Assembly: GCF_020010925.1 (NCBI RefSeq)
Contig: NZ_JAGJBZ010000002.1
Location: 620,001-684,000 of the forward strand
Source: Streptomyces griseiscabiei
Lineage (GTDB): Bacteria > Actinomycetota > Actinomycetes > Streptomycetales > Streptomycetaceae
DNA: 64,000 nt
Reading direction: 5' to 3'
This document shows, one piece after another, positions 22,901-32,367 of this stretch (positions are counted from its first letter, which is position 1; each line of letters begins with the position of its first letter). The notes beneath the pieces were generated by a model. The model was not told where the DNA came from. It searched no databases and saw only the letters and a list, made by a program, of their open reading frames with translations. The translations under genes and the position numbers were made by a program.

Positions 22901-23051
22901 CTACCCGGTGCCCAGCGGACCGGCGGAACCCGCCTTCGCGGGCGGCGCGCGCGAGCCCGAAGGACGCGTCGGCGCCGAGAGCGGCGGAGTGCGGAGGTCC
23001 GAGGCGCTGAGCGCGGTCGTGGCGTCGCCACCCCTGACACCTCGGAGGTGA
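19977..23051 (+). CDS. Membrane PAS-GGDEF protein with degenerate EAL domain
   Basis: Cyclic-di-GMP synthase candidate of about 1024 residues. Seven or more hydrophobic segments (about residues 40-280 and 345-400) are interrupted by a histidine-rich loop (about 280-341). A PAS domain follows (about 410-525), then GGDEF with an intact motif near residue 623 and an RxxD inhibitory site (RQGD) five residues before it. The last domain is EAL-like but reads VATAARW where EAL is expected and LDGLGSGHAAI where DDFGTGYSS is expected, so hydrolysis is unlikely. GTG 19977 follows GGGGAGATCCG; an in-frame ATG at 19782 would add 65 low-complexity residues. From memory its S. coelicolor counterpart precedes ilvB (SCO5511). 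Confidence 0.85.
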   Translation: MSARPSAASTLSPTLRAAKPSAGPLTPGGQAPDRGGASLRAQLVLALLCAAYAVGAALGWGNEQVALVMGDFGLSAAAAAAAVSCFRYARSRRSRFRPAWLLFALSSAMAALGNGVWGWYEVVLERPVPEPSYADLFFLCFAPPAIVGLLVLAKRPVTKAGWICLALDSWLIGGSLVTLSWSLALAQNAQLDDSDTAHTALSLAYPLLDIALVSMVLALHFRRSSMHRSAVNTAIGALALTVMCDALFTSPLLHTSYQSGQLLDAGWFAGSLLLAYAPWAGQRHGQPDEGGHARVVHEHIPGQRHDLKPGRRHEVQPGHRHDGPQAGHVHVLLQGGGHSRYPATRPIAGSLAALTPYLAAAVCTLGILYNVLNGRSVDRVVLITACTVVLALVVRQGIMLLDNITLTQELAQKENHFRSLVQSSSDVIMIAAPNGILRYVSPAAAGVYGRPAEDLVGKELASIIHPEDLGCVVHEVRRFLAASPADEPTTRIECRFKSGGGGGWLNVESTVNRHHGGLIFNSRDVTERVRLQAQLQHNAEHDPLTDLPNRALFTKRVQQALSGRRSSDRGVALRNTAVLFIDLDGFKAVNDTIGHQAGDELLVQAARRLQDAVRQGDTASRLGGDEFAALIVGDGSRDRTAREQHILELADRLRIALSQPYTIDGNDVRVAASIGVSFAEPGLGAGELLRNADLAMYRAKASGKGRVELYKPQMQQDVVRKAELATRLRAALHDGEFMLLNQPVVELETGRISSVATAARWRSSQGVLFTPAEFLRVSEDSEKTAELGRWMLEQAVEQAADRLTGGLNVPVSVRMSARRLLDRSLPPGSIETLLTRHGLPSGSLVVELSDTELKCPLDELERRLNQLRRLGVRIALDGLGSGHAAITALRRLPVDVLKLDRGLIEGVVESTRLQKITRGLLRIADDLGLQSVADGVDLPEQVVALRAMGCTHGQGAAFSGPLDEYRLRRALSLGHYPVPSGPAEPAFAGGAREPEGRVGAESGGVRRSEALSAVVASPPLTPRR

Positions 23052-23190
23052 GCGGGCATCGACGGGCTCGGGGGTGTACACAAGGGGGGTATTCGCTGTC
23101 GACGGAGGCAGACGTGCCCATCGCTCACATATTGAGACTCCCGTCCCACGCGCTTGACACGCGGTGCGCGCCGGGGGGAGGGTCAGTGCC

Positions 23191-23232
23191 ATGCGCACCC
23201 GAATCCTCGTACTTGGAAAGCGCGTCGGCTGA
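23191..23232 (+). CDS. ilvB leader peptide MRTRILVLGKRVG
   Basis: A 13-residue ORF starting at 23191 behind GGGGGGAGGG. It contains consecutive Ile-Leu-Val-Leu codons plus a later Val, followed 57 bases downstream by an intrinsic terminator. This is the expected form of a branched-chain amino-acid attenuator: ribosome stalling at these codons when charged tRNAs are scarce would favour read-through into ilvB. Leader peptides before actinobacterial ilvB have been predicted before. Confidence 0.85.
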   Translation: MRTRILVLGKRVG

Positions 23233-23244
23233 AGCTGGGACCCA

Positions 23245-23323
23245 CCGGACCATGTTCCGGAATCCCCGGCGACCGTACCCGGCGCGCTCCCCTCGCTTGC
23301 CTCGTGGCAAGGAGGGGTTTTTT
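23245..23323 (+). terminator. ilvB attenuator: pause hairpin and intrinsic terminator
   Basis: CCGGA/TCCGG form a small hairpin at 23245-23260. The terminator has arms 23289-23301 and 23306-23317 (CCCCTCGCTTGCC with GGCAAGGAGGGG, one bulged G) and a six-T run at 23318-23323, rare in this GC-rich DNA. It lies 75 bases before the ilvB start and so must act by attenuation rather than ending an upstream gene. Confidence 0.88.
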
Positions 23324-23397
23324 GTTGCACGGGCACCAGTCGGCGTGAGCCGCACACCGCACGAACCTCGCAAAACACCCTCAGCATCGAGAAGAGA

Positions 23398-25251
23398 ATG
23401 CCGATGACCGAGCAGGCCACCGGGGCCCACCATCCGCAGCCGCGGCCCCGATCCGGAGGACCGTCCACCCCTGTCGAGCACGTCACGGGTGCGCAGTCCC
23501 TCATCCGCTCGCTTGAGGAGGTCGGGGCCGACACCGTATTCGGCATCCCCGGGGGCACCATCCTGCCGGCGTACGACCCGATGATGGACTCCAAGCGGGT
23601 GCGCCACGTGCTGGTCCGCCACGAGCAGGGCGCCGGCCACGCGGCCACCGGCTACGCGCAGGCCACCGGCAAGGTCGGGGTGTGCATGGCGACGTCCGGG
23701 CCGGGCGCCACCAACCTGGTCACCCCGATCGCGGACGCGCACATGGACTCCGTGCCGCTCGTCGCGATCACCGGTCAAGTCGTGTCCAAGGCGATCGGTA
23801 CGGACGCCTTCCAGGAGGCGGACATCGTCGGCATCACCATGCCGATCACCAAGCACAGCTTCCTGGTCACCAAGCCGGAGGACATCCCCAAGGCCATCGC
23901 GCAGGCGTTCCACATCGCCTCCACCGGCCGCCCCGGCCCGGTCCTGGTGGACATCCCCAAGGACATCCTCCAGGCCAAGACCACCTTCAGCTGGCCGCCC
24001 GCCATGGACCTGCCCGGCTACCGGCCCGTCACCAAGCCGCACGCCAAGCAGATCCGCGAGGCCGCCAAGCTGATCACCGCCGCCAAGCGGCCCGTCCTGT
24101 ACGTCGGCGGCGGCGTCCTCAAGGCGCACGCGACCGCCGAGCTGAAGGTGCTGGCCGAGCTGACCGGCGCGCCCGTCACCACCACGCTGATGGCGCTCGG
24201 CGCGTTCCCCGACAGCCACCCGCAGCACCTGGGCATGCCGGGCATGCACGGCTCGGTGGCCGCCGTCACCGGACTGCAGAAGGCCGACCTGATCGTCGCC
24301 CTCGGCGCCCGCTTCGACGACCGGGTCACCGGCAAGCTGGACAGCTTCGCGCCGTTCGCCAAGATCGTCCACGCGGACATCGACCCGGCGGAGATCGGCA
24401 AGAACCGCGCCGCGGACGTGCCGATCGTCGGTGACGCCCGCGAGGTCATCGCCGATCTGATCCAGGCCGTGCAGAAGGAGCACAGCGAGGGCGTCCGGGG
24501 CGACTACAGCGCCTGGTGGAAGGACCTCGACCGCTGGCGCGAGACCTACCCCCTCGGCTACGACCAGCCGGCCGACGGCTCGCTCTCCCCGCAGGCGGTC
24601 ATCGAGCGCATCGGACAGCTCGCCCCCGAGGGCACGATCTTCACGGCGGGCGTCGGCCAGCACCAGATGTGGGCCGCCCACTTCATCCAGTACGAGAAGC
24701 CCGCCACCTGGCTGAACTCGGGCGGCGCCGGAACGATGGGCTACGCGGTCCCGGCCGCCATGGGCGCCAAGGCCGGTGCCCCGGACCGGACCGTCTGGGC
24801 GGTCGACGGCGACGGCTGCTTCCAGATGACCAACCAGGAACTGACCACCTGCGCCCTGAACAACATCCCGATCAAGGTCGCCATCATCAACAACGGCGCC
24901 CTCGGCATGGTCCGCCAGTGGCAGACGCTGTTCTACAACCAGCGCTACTCCAACACCGTCCTGCACAGCGGCCCGGACGACGTGAACCCCAACGCCCGCG
25001 GCACCCGCGTCCCCGACTTCGTGAAGCTGTCGGAGGCCATGGGCTGTTACGCGATCCGCTGCGAGTCCCCGGACGACCTCGACAAGGTCATCGAGGAGGC
25101 GAACTCGGTCAACGACCGCCCGGTCGTCATCGACTTCGTCGTCCACGAGGACGCGATGGTGTGGCCGATGGTCGCCGCCGGCACCTCCAACGACACGATC
25201 ATGGCCGCCCGGGACGTCCGCCCCGACTTCGGCGACAACGAAGACGACTGA
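23398..25251 (+). CDS. ilvB: Acetolactate synthase large (catalytic) subunit
   Basis: Acetohydroxyacid synthase catalytic subunit. It condenses pyruvate with pyruvate or 2-oxobutyrate, the first common step of valine, leucine and isoleucine synthesis. The product has 617 residues: an N-terminal PYR domain with [17 protein letters not shown] and the essential Glu in [15 protein letters not shown], a central FAD-binding domain, and a C-terminal ThDP domain with [19 protein letters not shown]. Start choice is between ATG 23398 and ATG 23404; both share the AGAAGAGA site. It is followed by ilvN after 24 bases and controlled by the attenuator upstream. Confidence 0.97.
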   Translation: MPMTEQATGAHHPQPRPRSGGPSTPVEHVTGAQSLIRSLEEVGADTVFGIPGGTILPAYDPMMDSKRVRHVLVRHEQGAGHAATGYAQATGKVGVCMATSGPGATNLVTPIADAHMDSVPLVAITGQVVSKAIGTDAFQEADIVGITMPITKHSFLVTKPEDIPKAIAQAFHIASTGRPGPVLVDIPKDILQAKTTFSWPPAMDLPGYRPVTKPHAKQIREAAKLITAAKRPVLYVGGGVLKAHATAELKVLAELTGAPVTTTLMALGAFPDSHPQHLGMPGMHGSVAAVTGLQKADLIVALGARFDDRVTGKLDSFAPFAKIVHADIDPAEIGKNRAADVPIVGDAREVIADLIQAVQKEHSEGVRGDYSAWWKDLDRWRETYPLGYDQPADGSLSPQAVIERIGQLAPEGTIFTAGVGQHQMWAAHFIQYEKPATWLNSGGAGTMGYAVPAAMGAKAGAPDRTVWAVDGDGCFQMTNQELTTCALNNIPIKVAIINNGALGMVRQWQTLFYNQRYSNTVLHSGPDDVNPNARGTRVPDFVKLSEAMGCYAIRCESPDDLDKVIEEANSVNDRPVVIDFVVHEDAMVWPMVAAGTSNDTIMAARDVRPDFGDNEDD

Positions 25252-25275
25252 GAGCCGTAGGTAAAGGAACCGACC

Positions 25276-25803
25276 ATGTCCAAGCACACGCTCTCCGTCC
25301 TGGTGGAGAACACCCCCGGCATCCTGGCCCGGATCGCCGCCCTGTTCTCCCGTCGCGGCTTCAACATCGACTCCCTCGCGGTCGGTGTCACCGAGCACCC
25401 CGAGATCTCCCGGATCACCATCGTGGTGACGGTGGTCGAGGAACTGCCGCTGGAGCAGGTGACGAAGCAGCTCAACAAGCTCGTCAACGTCCTGAAGATC
25501 GTCGAACTGGAGCCGGGCTCCGCCGTTCAGCGGGAACTCGTTCTGGTGAAGGTGCGCGCCGACAACGAGACGCGCTCCCAGATCGTCGAGATCGTCCAGC
25601 TGTTCCGCGCGAAGACCGTCGACGTCTCCCCGGAGGCCGTCACCATCGAGGCGACCGGCTCCAACGACAAGCTGACCGCCATGCTCAAGATGCTGGAGCC
25701 CTTCGGCATCAAGGAGCTGGTCCAGTCCGGCACGATCGCGATCGGCCGCGGCGCCCGTTCCATCACGGACCGCTCGCTGCGCGCGCTCGACCGCTCGGCC
25801 TGA
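25276..25803 (+). CDS. ilvN: Acetolactate synthase small (regulatory) subunit
   Basis: Regulatory partner of IlvB that raises its activity and gives valine feedback inhibition. The 175-residue product opens with an ACT domain, MSKHTLSVLVENTPGILARI through RGFNIDSLAVG, followed by the ALS_ss C-terminal domain (VKVRADNETRSQIVEIVQLF). The ATG at 25276 follows GTAAAGGAACCGACC. It is cotranscribed with ilvB. A long hairpin separates it from ilvC. Confidence 0.97.
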   Translation: MSKHTLSVLVENTPGILARIAALFSRRGFNIDSLAVGVTEHPEISRITIVVTVVEELPLEQVTKQLNKLVNVLKIVELEPGSAVQRELVLVKVRADNETRSQIVEIVQLFRAKTVDVSPEAVTIEATGSNDKLTAMLKMLEPFGIKELVQSGTIAIGRGARSITDRSLRALDRSA

Positions 25804-26934
<1,131 letters not shown>

Positions 26935-26942
26935 TCCTGTGA

Positions 26943-26988
26943 GGCCGGCCGTGGCGGGGTTCACCCGGTGCCACGGCCGGCCTTGTTT
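26943..26988 (+). terminator. ilvC terminator
   Basis: GGCCGGCCGTGGC (26943-26955) and GCCACGGCCGGCC (26970-26982) form a perfect 13-bp stem with a 14-base loop, followed by TTGTTT. It starts nine bases after the ilvC stop, so serA is likely transcribed from its own promoter. Confidence 0.88.
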
Positions 26989-27113
26989 CACGTCCGGGTG
27001 ATCCTTCCGCAGTGGCGTGAGGCGACGCCCCCGGCGCCACTACACTGCTGCACTACATACGCGTCGGGCCCACAGCGTCGTGCGTCTTCCACGCGGACAC
27101 CACCCTCCACCGC

Positions 27114-27141
27114 CTGCGGCCGTCGGGACGGCCGTCCGCAG
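27114..27141 (+). promoter_or_regulatory. Hairpin in the serA leader
   Basis: CTGCGG (27114-27119) pairs with CCGCAG (27136-27141), and CCGTC/GACGG pair inside. The structure ends 23 bases before the serA GTG, just upstream of its ribosome site. Whether it regulates serA is unknown. The rest of the 26989-27163 gap shows only a possible TACACT -10 box near 27046. Confidence 0.3.
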
Positions 27142-27163
27142 CATTGGACTTGTGAGGACTCAC

Positions 27164-28753
27164 GTGAGCTCGAAACCAGTCGTACTGATCGCTGAAGAGC
27201 TGTCGCCCGCCACCGTCGACGCGCTGGGCCCGGACTTCGAGATCCGGAACGTCAACGGAGCGGACCGAGCCGAACTGCTTCCGGCCATCGCCGACGTCGA
27301 CGCGATCCTGATCCGCTCGGCCACCAAGGTCGACGCCGAGGCGATCGCCGCCGCGAAGAAGCTGAAGGTCGTCGCGCGTGCCGGCGTCGGCCTGGACAAC
27401 GTGGACGTCTCCGCCGCCACCAAGGCCGGCGTGATGGTCGTCAACGCCCCCACCTCGAACATCGTGACCGCCGCCGAGCTGGCCTGCGGTCTGCTGCTCG
27501 CCACCGCCCGCCACATCCCGCAGGCGAACACGGCGCTGAAGAACGGCGAGTGGAAGCGCAGCAAGTACACGGGCGTGGAGCTGGCCGAGAAGACCCTCGG
27601 TGTCGTGGGTCTCGGCCGCATCGGCGCGCTGGTCGCCCAGCGCATGTCCGCGTTCGGCATGAAGGTCGTCGCCTACGACCCCTATGTGCAGCCCGCGCGG
27701 GCCGCGCAGATGGGCGTGAAGGTCCTCTCGCTGGACGAGCTGCTGGAGGTCTCCGACTTCATCACCGTCCACCTGCCGAAGACCCCCGAGACGGTCGGTC
27801 TGATCGGCTCCGAGGCGCTGCAGAAGGTCAAGCCGTCGGTGCGGATCGTCAACGCCGCGCGTGGCGGGATCGTCGACGAGGCCGCGCTGTACTCGGCGCT
27901 CAAGGAGGGCCGGGTCGCCGGCGCCGGCCTCGACGTGTACGCGAAGGAGCCCTGCACCGACTCGCCGCTCTTCGAGCTGGACGAGGTCGTCTGCACCCCG
28001 CACCTGGGCGCGTCCACCGACGAGGCGCAGGAGAAGGCCGGTATCGCGGTCGCCCGTTCCGTGCGTCTCGCCCTCGCCGGTGAGCTGGTCCCGGACGCGG
28101 TGAACGTCCAGGGCGGTGTCATCGCCGAGGACGTCAAGCCGGGCCTGCCGCTCGCCGAGCGCCTCGGCCGGATCTTCACCGCGCTCGCCGGTGAGGTCGC
28201 GGTCCGCCTCGACGTCGAGGTGTACGGCGAGATCACCCAGCACGATGTGAAGGTGCTGGAGCTGTCCGCGCTCAAGGGTGTCTTCGAGGACGTCGTCGAC
28301 GAGACGGTGTCGTACGTCAACGCTCCGCTGTTCGCGCAGGAGCGGGGTGTCGAGGTGCGGCTGACGACCTCGTCCGAGTCGCCCGACCACCGCAATGTCG
28401 TCACCGTGCGCGGCACGCTCGGCAGCGGCGAGGAGGTGTCGGTCTCCGGCACGCTTGCCGGGCCGAAGCACCACCAGAAGATCGTCGCGGTCGGTGAGTA
28501 CGACGTGGATCTGGCGCTCGCCGATCACATGGTCGTCTTCCGGTACGTCGACCGGCCCGGCGTCGTCGGCACGGTGGGGCGGATCTTCGGCGAGGCCGGG
28601 ATCAACATCGCCGGAATGCAGGTGGCGCGGTCCGCGGCGGGCGGGGAGGCGCTGGCCGTGCTGACCGTCGACGACACGGTGCCGCAGCCGGTGCTCGTGG
28701 AGGTCGCGGAGGAGATCGGCGCGACGTCCGCGCGGTCGGTGAACCTGGTCTGA
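27164..28753 (+). CDS. serA: D-3-phosphoglycerate dehydrogenase
   Basis: First enzyme of serine biosynthesis, oxidising 3-phosphoglycerate to 3-phosphohydroxypyruvate with NAD+. The product has 529 residues, the long form. The Rossmann motif is VVGLGRIGALVAQRM; catalytic Arg lies in NAARGGIVDE, Glu in DVYAKEPCTDSPLFE and His in TPHLGASTDEAQEKAG. An allosteric substrate-binding domain and a C-terminal ACT domain (VVFRYVDRPGVVGTVGRIFG) follow, consistent with serine feedback control. The GTG at 27164 is preceded by TGAGGACTCAC; the open frame extends to 27017 without a ribosome site. A terminator follows within 25 bases. Confidence 0.96.
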   Translation: MSSKPVVLIAEELSPATVDALGPDFEIRNVNGADRAELLPAIADVDAILIRSATKVDAEAIAAAKKLKVVARAGVGLDNVDVSAATKAGVMVVNAPTSNIVTAAELACGLLLATARHIPQANTALKNGEWKRSKYTGVELAEKTLGVVGLGRIGALVAQRMSAFGMKVVAYDPYVQPARAAQMGVKVLSLDELLEVSDFITVHLPKTPETVGLIGSEALQKVKPSVRIVNAARGGIVDEAALYSALKEGRVAGAGLDVYAKEPCTDSPLFELDEVVCTPHLGASTDEAQEKAGIAVARSVRLALAGELVPDAVNVQGGVIAEDVKPGLPLAERLGRIFTALAGEVAVRLDVEVYGEITQHDVKVLELSALKGVFEDVVDETVSYVNAPLFAQERGVEVRLTTSSESPDHRNVVTVRGTLGSGEEVSVSGTLAGPKHHQKIVAVGEYDVDLALADHMVVFRYVDRPGVVGTVGRIFGEAGINIAGMQVARSAAGGEALAVLTVDDTVPQPVLVEVAEEIGATSARSVNLV

Positions 28754-28776
28754 GGTTCGGTCTGTCGTTTTCGGGT

Positions 28777-28815
28777 GGGGCCTGGTCGCCGGGGGCGACC
28801 GGGCCCCTTCCTTTT
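28777..28815 (+). terminator. serA terminator
   Basis: Arms at 28777-28790 and 28794-28807 pair over 14 positions with one wobble (GGGGCCTGGTCGCC with GGCGACCGGGCCCC), followed by TTCCTTTT. It begins 23 bases after the serA stop. Confidence 0.88.
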
Positions 28816-28850
28816 CGCTGCGCGGACGGGGTGCGTTGTCGGGCGCGGGT

Positions 28851-29272
28851 CCGGTGGGGCTTCTCGCGCAGTTCCCCGCGCCCCTAAAAGCTTCAGGCCC
28901 CTGCGGGCCTGAAAAGACCAGCCCTCCACGGCCTGAAAGGCGAGCGGTGGCGGGGCCGAAAGGCGAGCGGTGGCGGGGCTGAAAGGCGAGCGGTGGCAGG
29001 GCTGAAGGCGACCGGCGGCTGGGCTGAAAGGCGGTCGGTGGCGGGCCTGAAAAGTGACCGGCGGCGGGGCCGAAAGGCGAGCGGTGACGGGGCTGAAAGG
29101 CGAGCGGTGGCAGGGCTGAAGGCGACCGGCGGCTGGACTGAAAGGCGGTCGGCGGGGGCCTGGAAAGTGACCGGCGGCGGGTCTGAAAGGTGACCGGTGG
29201 CGGGGCTGAAAGGCACGGGGCGTAGCCCCTGCTTTTCAGGGGCGCGGGGAACTGCGCGACCAGCCCCCACCG
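28851..29272. repeat. Dispersed palindromic element, copy 2, expanded
   Basis: The left arm (28851-28885, starting CCGGTGGGGCTTCTCGCGC) and right arm (29238-29272) are the same inverted arms as in the other copies, with a few changes at the outer end of the right arm. Instead of the usual short centre they enclose about 350 bases, most of it the tandem array described separately. This element fills most of the 649-base gap between serA and the second LAL gene. The remainder, 29273-29402, holds no gene that I can support. Confidence 0.85.
28932..29213. repeat. Tandem array of about twelve 22-23 bp modules
   Basis: Variants of CTGAAAGGCGAGCGGTGGCGGGG are repeated head to tail about twelve times without spacers. 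Modules 2-6 (from 28956) and 7-11 (from 29070) are near-identical in order, giving a 114-base higher-order period. The single-copy form of this module occurs in copy 1 of the element near 4840. Confidence 0.85.
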
Positions 29273-29402
29273 GACGCGCGCGTACCCACCCACCCCCGCG
29301 CGGAGCGCGAAAATGGGGGGGCGAAGGGGCGCAGCCCCTGGGGCATGGGACGGGTAGGGGCGGCGGGGGCGAGGAAAACCCGGTGCGTGCCAGGATGGCC
29401 GG

Positions 29403-32327
29403 GTGGCTCAGAACATCGTTTACGCGCCGTTCGTCGGGCGAAATGCCGAGATGGCTCGGCTGAGAGACGTGGTGGACCGGGCAGGCCGCGGAGAACCGCG
29501 GGCCGTACTGGTGGCAGGCGACGCGGGGGTCGGAAAGAGCCGCACGCTGACGGAGGCCGCGGCGTACGCGACCGCCAGGGGGACCGTCGTCTTCACCGGG
29601 CACTGCGTGGACCTAGGCGACGTAGGTCTGCCCTATCTCCCGTTCACCGAGATCCTCGGCGCCCTCGCCGCGGACGACCGGTTCGCACCGCTGCTGGAGG
29701 CCCACCCCGCCGCGGCCCGCCTCCTCGGCGGCGGAGCCGACGGCGGCGACCGGCTCCAGCTCTTCGAGGGCGTCGCCGCGCTGCTGACCGACCTCACCGC
29801 GACGACTCCCGCCCTGCTCGTGCTGGAGGACCTGCACTGGGCCGACCAGTCCTCACGGGACCTGCTGCGTTTCCTGCTCAGCCGGGGCGTCCTCCAGCGC
29901 CCCACCCCCGGCACCCCCGTCCACCGCCTCGCCGTCTTCGCCTCGTACCGCGCCGACGACCTGCACCGCCGCCACCCCCTGCGCCCCCTGCTCGCCGAGC
30001 TGGTGCGGCTGCCCGCCGTGGAACGGCTGGAGCTGCGGCCGATGCCGGACCAGGAGGTCGCCCGGCTGGTGCGTTCGCTGCGTGCCGAGCCGCTGCCCGA
30101 GGCCACGGTCGGCCGGATCGTCGAACGGGCCGAGGGCAACGCCTTCTACGCGGAGGAACTGCTGGCGGCGACCGCGGACGAGCCGGAGGCGGTCCTGCCG
30201 AGCGGGCTGGCCGACGTCCTGCTGATCCGGATCGAGCAACTGCCCCCCGCCGCCCAGCAGGTGCTGCGCACGGCGGCCGTGGCGGGCCGCCGGGTCGGGC
30301 ACGACCTGCTGCGGGAGGCCGTGCAACTCTCCGACGACGAGCTGGAGTCCGCGCTGCGGGAGGCGGTCGGCCGCCAACTGCTGGTGCCGGGCCGGGAGTC
30401 GACGTACGAGTTCCGGCACGCCCTCACCCGGGAAGCGGTCTACGCGGATCTGCTGCCGGGCGAACGGGTGCGCCTGCACGGGGTGTTCGCGAAGCTGCTG
30501 GCCCGCCGGGGCCGGGCGGCGGAGAGCGCCGAGCGGGCGCACCACTCGCGTGAGAGCCATGACCTCGCCGACGCGCTGACCGCGTCCGTGGAGGCCGCCG
30601 ACCACGCGCACGGGATCGGCGCGCCCGCCGAGGAGTTGCGGCATCTGGAGGGCGCCCTCGATCTGTGGTCGTCCGTGGAGTGCGGGGCCCGGCCCCGGGA
30701 CCTCGACACGGTCACCCTCACCCTGCGGGCCTCGTCCGCCGCCGCGCGCGCCGGGGAGAACCACCGCGCGGTCTCGCTCTCCCGCTCGGCGCTCGCCGGA
30801 GCGAGCCCGGACGCCGACTCCGAACTCGCCGCCCGGGTGCGCTACACCCTCGCCGGTGACCTGATGCGCGTGGACAGCCTGCAGGCCGCGTTCCGGTACA
30901 GCAGCGAGGCGCTGGCGATGATCCCCGCCGAACCCCCGTCCCGTACCTGGGTGTGGGCGGCGGCGACCCATGTGATGGCGGCGCGGTACGTGGGGGAGGA
31001 CGAGGAGGCCGGGCGGGTCGCGCGACAGGCGCTGGGCGTCGCCGGGCGGCTCGCGCTGGCCGACGCGGAGGCCGACCTGACCATCTCCGTCGTCGGTCTC
31101 GACCCCGGGAGCAACCGGCGCTCCCGGGAGGGCCGGGCCCGGCTGAAGGACGCCCGGGAACTGGCCCGGCGGGCGGGCAACGTCCCGGTGGAGATGCGCG
31201 CCCTGTTCAACCTCGCCGTCGGCTGCTTCGAGTCCGGCGACCTGGACGACTGCCTCGGCTGGCTCTCCGAGGGGCTGGAGCGGGCGGGCAGCACCGGGCT
31301 GCTCTCCTCCCCGTACCCGGTGGAGATGCGCTACCTCCACTCCCTGTGCCTGTACACGCTGGGCCGCTGGGACGAGTGCGTCCGTTCGGCCGCCGACGCC
31401 GACCGGCTGCCCGCGACCGCCGGTTACGCGGTCGGCCCCGCCCTGTACGTCGCCCTCGCACGCGGCGACGAGAGCGCGGTGGAGAGGGCGCGGGCGCTCC
31501 TGGACGGGCCGTACGACTTCATGGCCGCCCTCGTCGCGGGGATCACCCTCACCGAGGCGGCCGTCCTGCGGCACGACCCGGAGGGCGCCGTCGCACAGTT
31601 CCGTACGAGTGTCGCCGTCCTCACCGAGCAGGCCGGGGCGCGGCCCGACGCGACCGTACGGCTCGCCGCGCTCACCCTCGGGGCCGTCGCGGACGCGGTG
31701 GCGGAGCGGCGGTCGGCCGGGGACGAGACGGGGGTACGGCACTGGGTCCCCACGGGCGAGGAGCTGGTGGAGGCCGCGCGGATCACCGCGGCCGAGGGGG
31801 AGGACGGGGGCCGGCAGGGTCCGGAGGGGCTGGCCTGGCTGGCGCGGGCCGAGGCCGAGTGGACGCGGATGACGACCGGCCCCGATGTGCGGGCCTGGCG
31901 CAGGGCGGTGGACGCGTTCGCGTTCGGTGATCCGTACGAGCGGGCGCGGTGCCGGCTGCGACTGGCGGAGGCGCTGCTGGGCGCGGGCGCGCGGGAGGAG
32001 GCCGGGGCCGAGGCGCGGGCGGTGGGGGAGGCCGCCGACCGGCTGGGGGCGGTGGCGCTGCGCGCCGACCTGGACGCGCTGGTCCGTCGGGGACGGCTCG
32101 CGGAGGCGTCGGCGGCCGGGGACCTGCCCGCGCTCACCGCGCGGGAGAGCGATGTCCTGCGGCTGCTCGCCCTCGGGCGCACCAACCGGCAGATCGGCGA
32201 CGAACTGTTCATCACCGGGAAGACGGCGAGCGTCCACGTGTCCAACATCCTGGCCAAGCTCGGGGCGGCGAGCCGTACGGAGGCGGTGGCCATCGCGTAC
32301 CGGGAGGGGCTGATCACGGCGGGCTGA
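29403..32327 (+). CDS. Second large ATPase LuxR-family (LAL) regulator
   Basis: 974-residue regulator of the same architecture as the 12.8-kb gene. It starts MAQNIVYAPFVGRNAEMARL, then Walker A VAGDAGVGKSRTL, Walker B LLVLEDLHWADQSS, a DDLHRRHPLRPLLAEL segment shared with the other LAL, TPR-like repeats, and a C-terminal LuxR domain (LTARESDVLRLLALGRTNRQ through KTASVHVSNILAKLG). The GTG at 29403 follows GCCAGGATGGCCGG. It converges on the kinase gene with 40 bases between. The shared core motifs make the two LAL proteins paralogues; the target genes are unknown. Confidence 0.92.
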   Translation: MAQNIVYAPFVGRNAEMARLRDVVDRAGRGEPRAVLVAGDAGVGKSRTLTEAAAYATARGTVVFTGHCVDLGDVGLPYLPFTEILGALAADDRFAPLLEAHPAAARLLGGGADGGDRLQLFEGVAALLTDLTATTPALLVLEDLHWADQSSRDLLRFLLSRGVLQRPTPGTPVHRLAVFASYRADDLHRRHPLRPLLAELVRLPAVERLELRPMPDQEVARLVRSLRAEPLPEATVGRIVERAEGNAFYAEELLAATADEPEAVLPSGLADVLLIRIEQLPPAAQQVLRTAAVAGRRVGHDLLREAVQLSDDELESALREAVGRQLLVPGRESTYEFRHALTREAVYADLLPGERVRLHGVFAKLLARRGRAAESAERAHHSRESHDLADALTASVEAADHAHGIGAPAEELRHLEGALDLWSSVECGARPRDLDTVTLTLRASSAAARAGENHRAVSLSRSALAGASPDADSELAARVRYTLAGDLMRVDSLQAAFRYSSEALAMIPAEPPSRTWVWAAATHVMAARYVGEDEEAGRVARQALGVAGRLALADAEADLTISVVGLDPGSNRRSREGRARLKDARELARRAGNVPVEMRALFNLAVGCFESGDLDDCLGWLSEGLERAGSTGLLSSPYPVEMRYLHSLCLYTLGRWDECVRSAADADRLPATAGYAVGPALYVALARGDESAVERARALLDGPYDFMAALVAGITLTEAAVLRHDPEGAVAQFRTSVAVLTEQAGARPDATVRLAALTLGAVADAVAERRSAGDETGVRHWVPTGEELVEAARITAAEGEDGGRQGPEGLAWLARAEAEWTRMTTGPDVRAWRRAVDAFAFGDPYERARCRLRLAEALLGAGAREEAGAEARAVGEAADRLGAVALRADLDALVRRGRLAEASAAGDLPALTARESDVLRLLALGRTNRQIGDELFITGKTASVHVSNILAKLGAASRTEAVAIAYREGLITAG

Positions 32328-32367
32328 TCACGGCGGGCCGGCCCTGGGGCCCTTGCGGGTCCTGGTC

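Noticed and set aside
28993..29193. A 66-codon frame inside the tandem array (MAGLKATGGWAERRSVAGLK...)
   Set aside because: It is made of repeat units and has no ribosome site; most likely a chance frame.
28932..29213. The repeat array looked like a CRISPR
   Set aside because: Modules are contiguous with no unique spacers, vary internally, and no cas genes are present.
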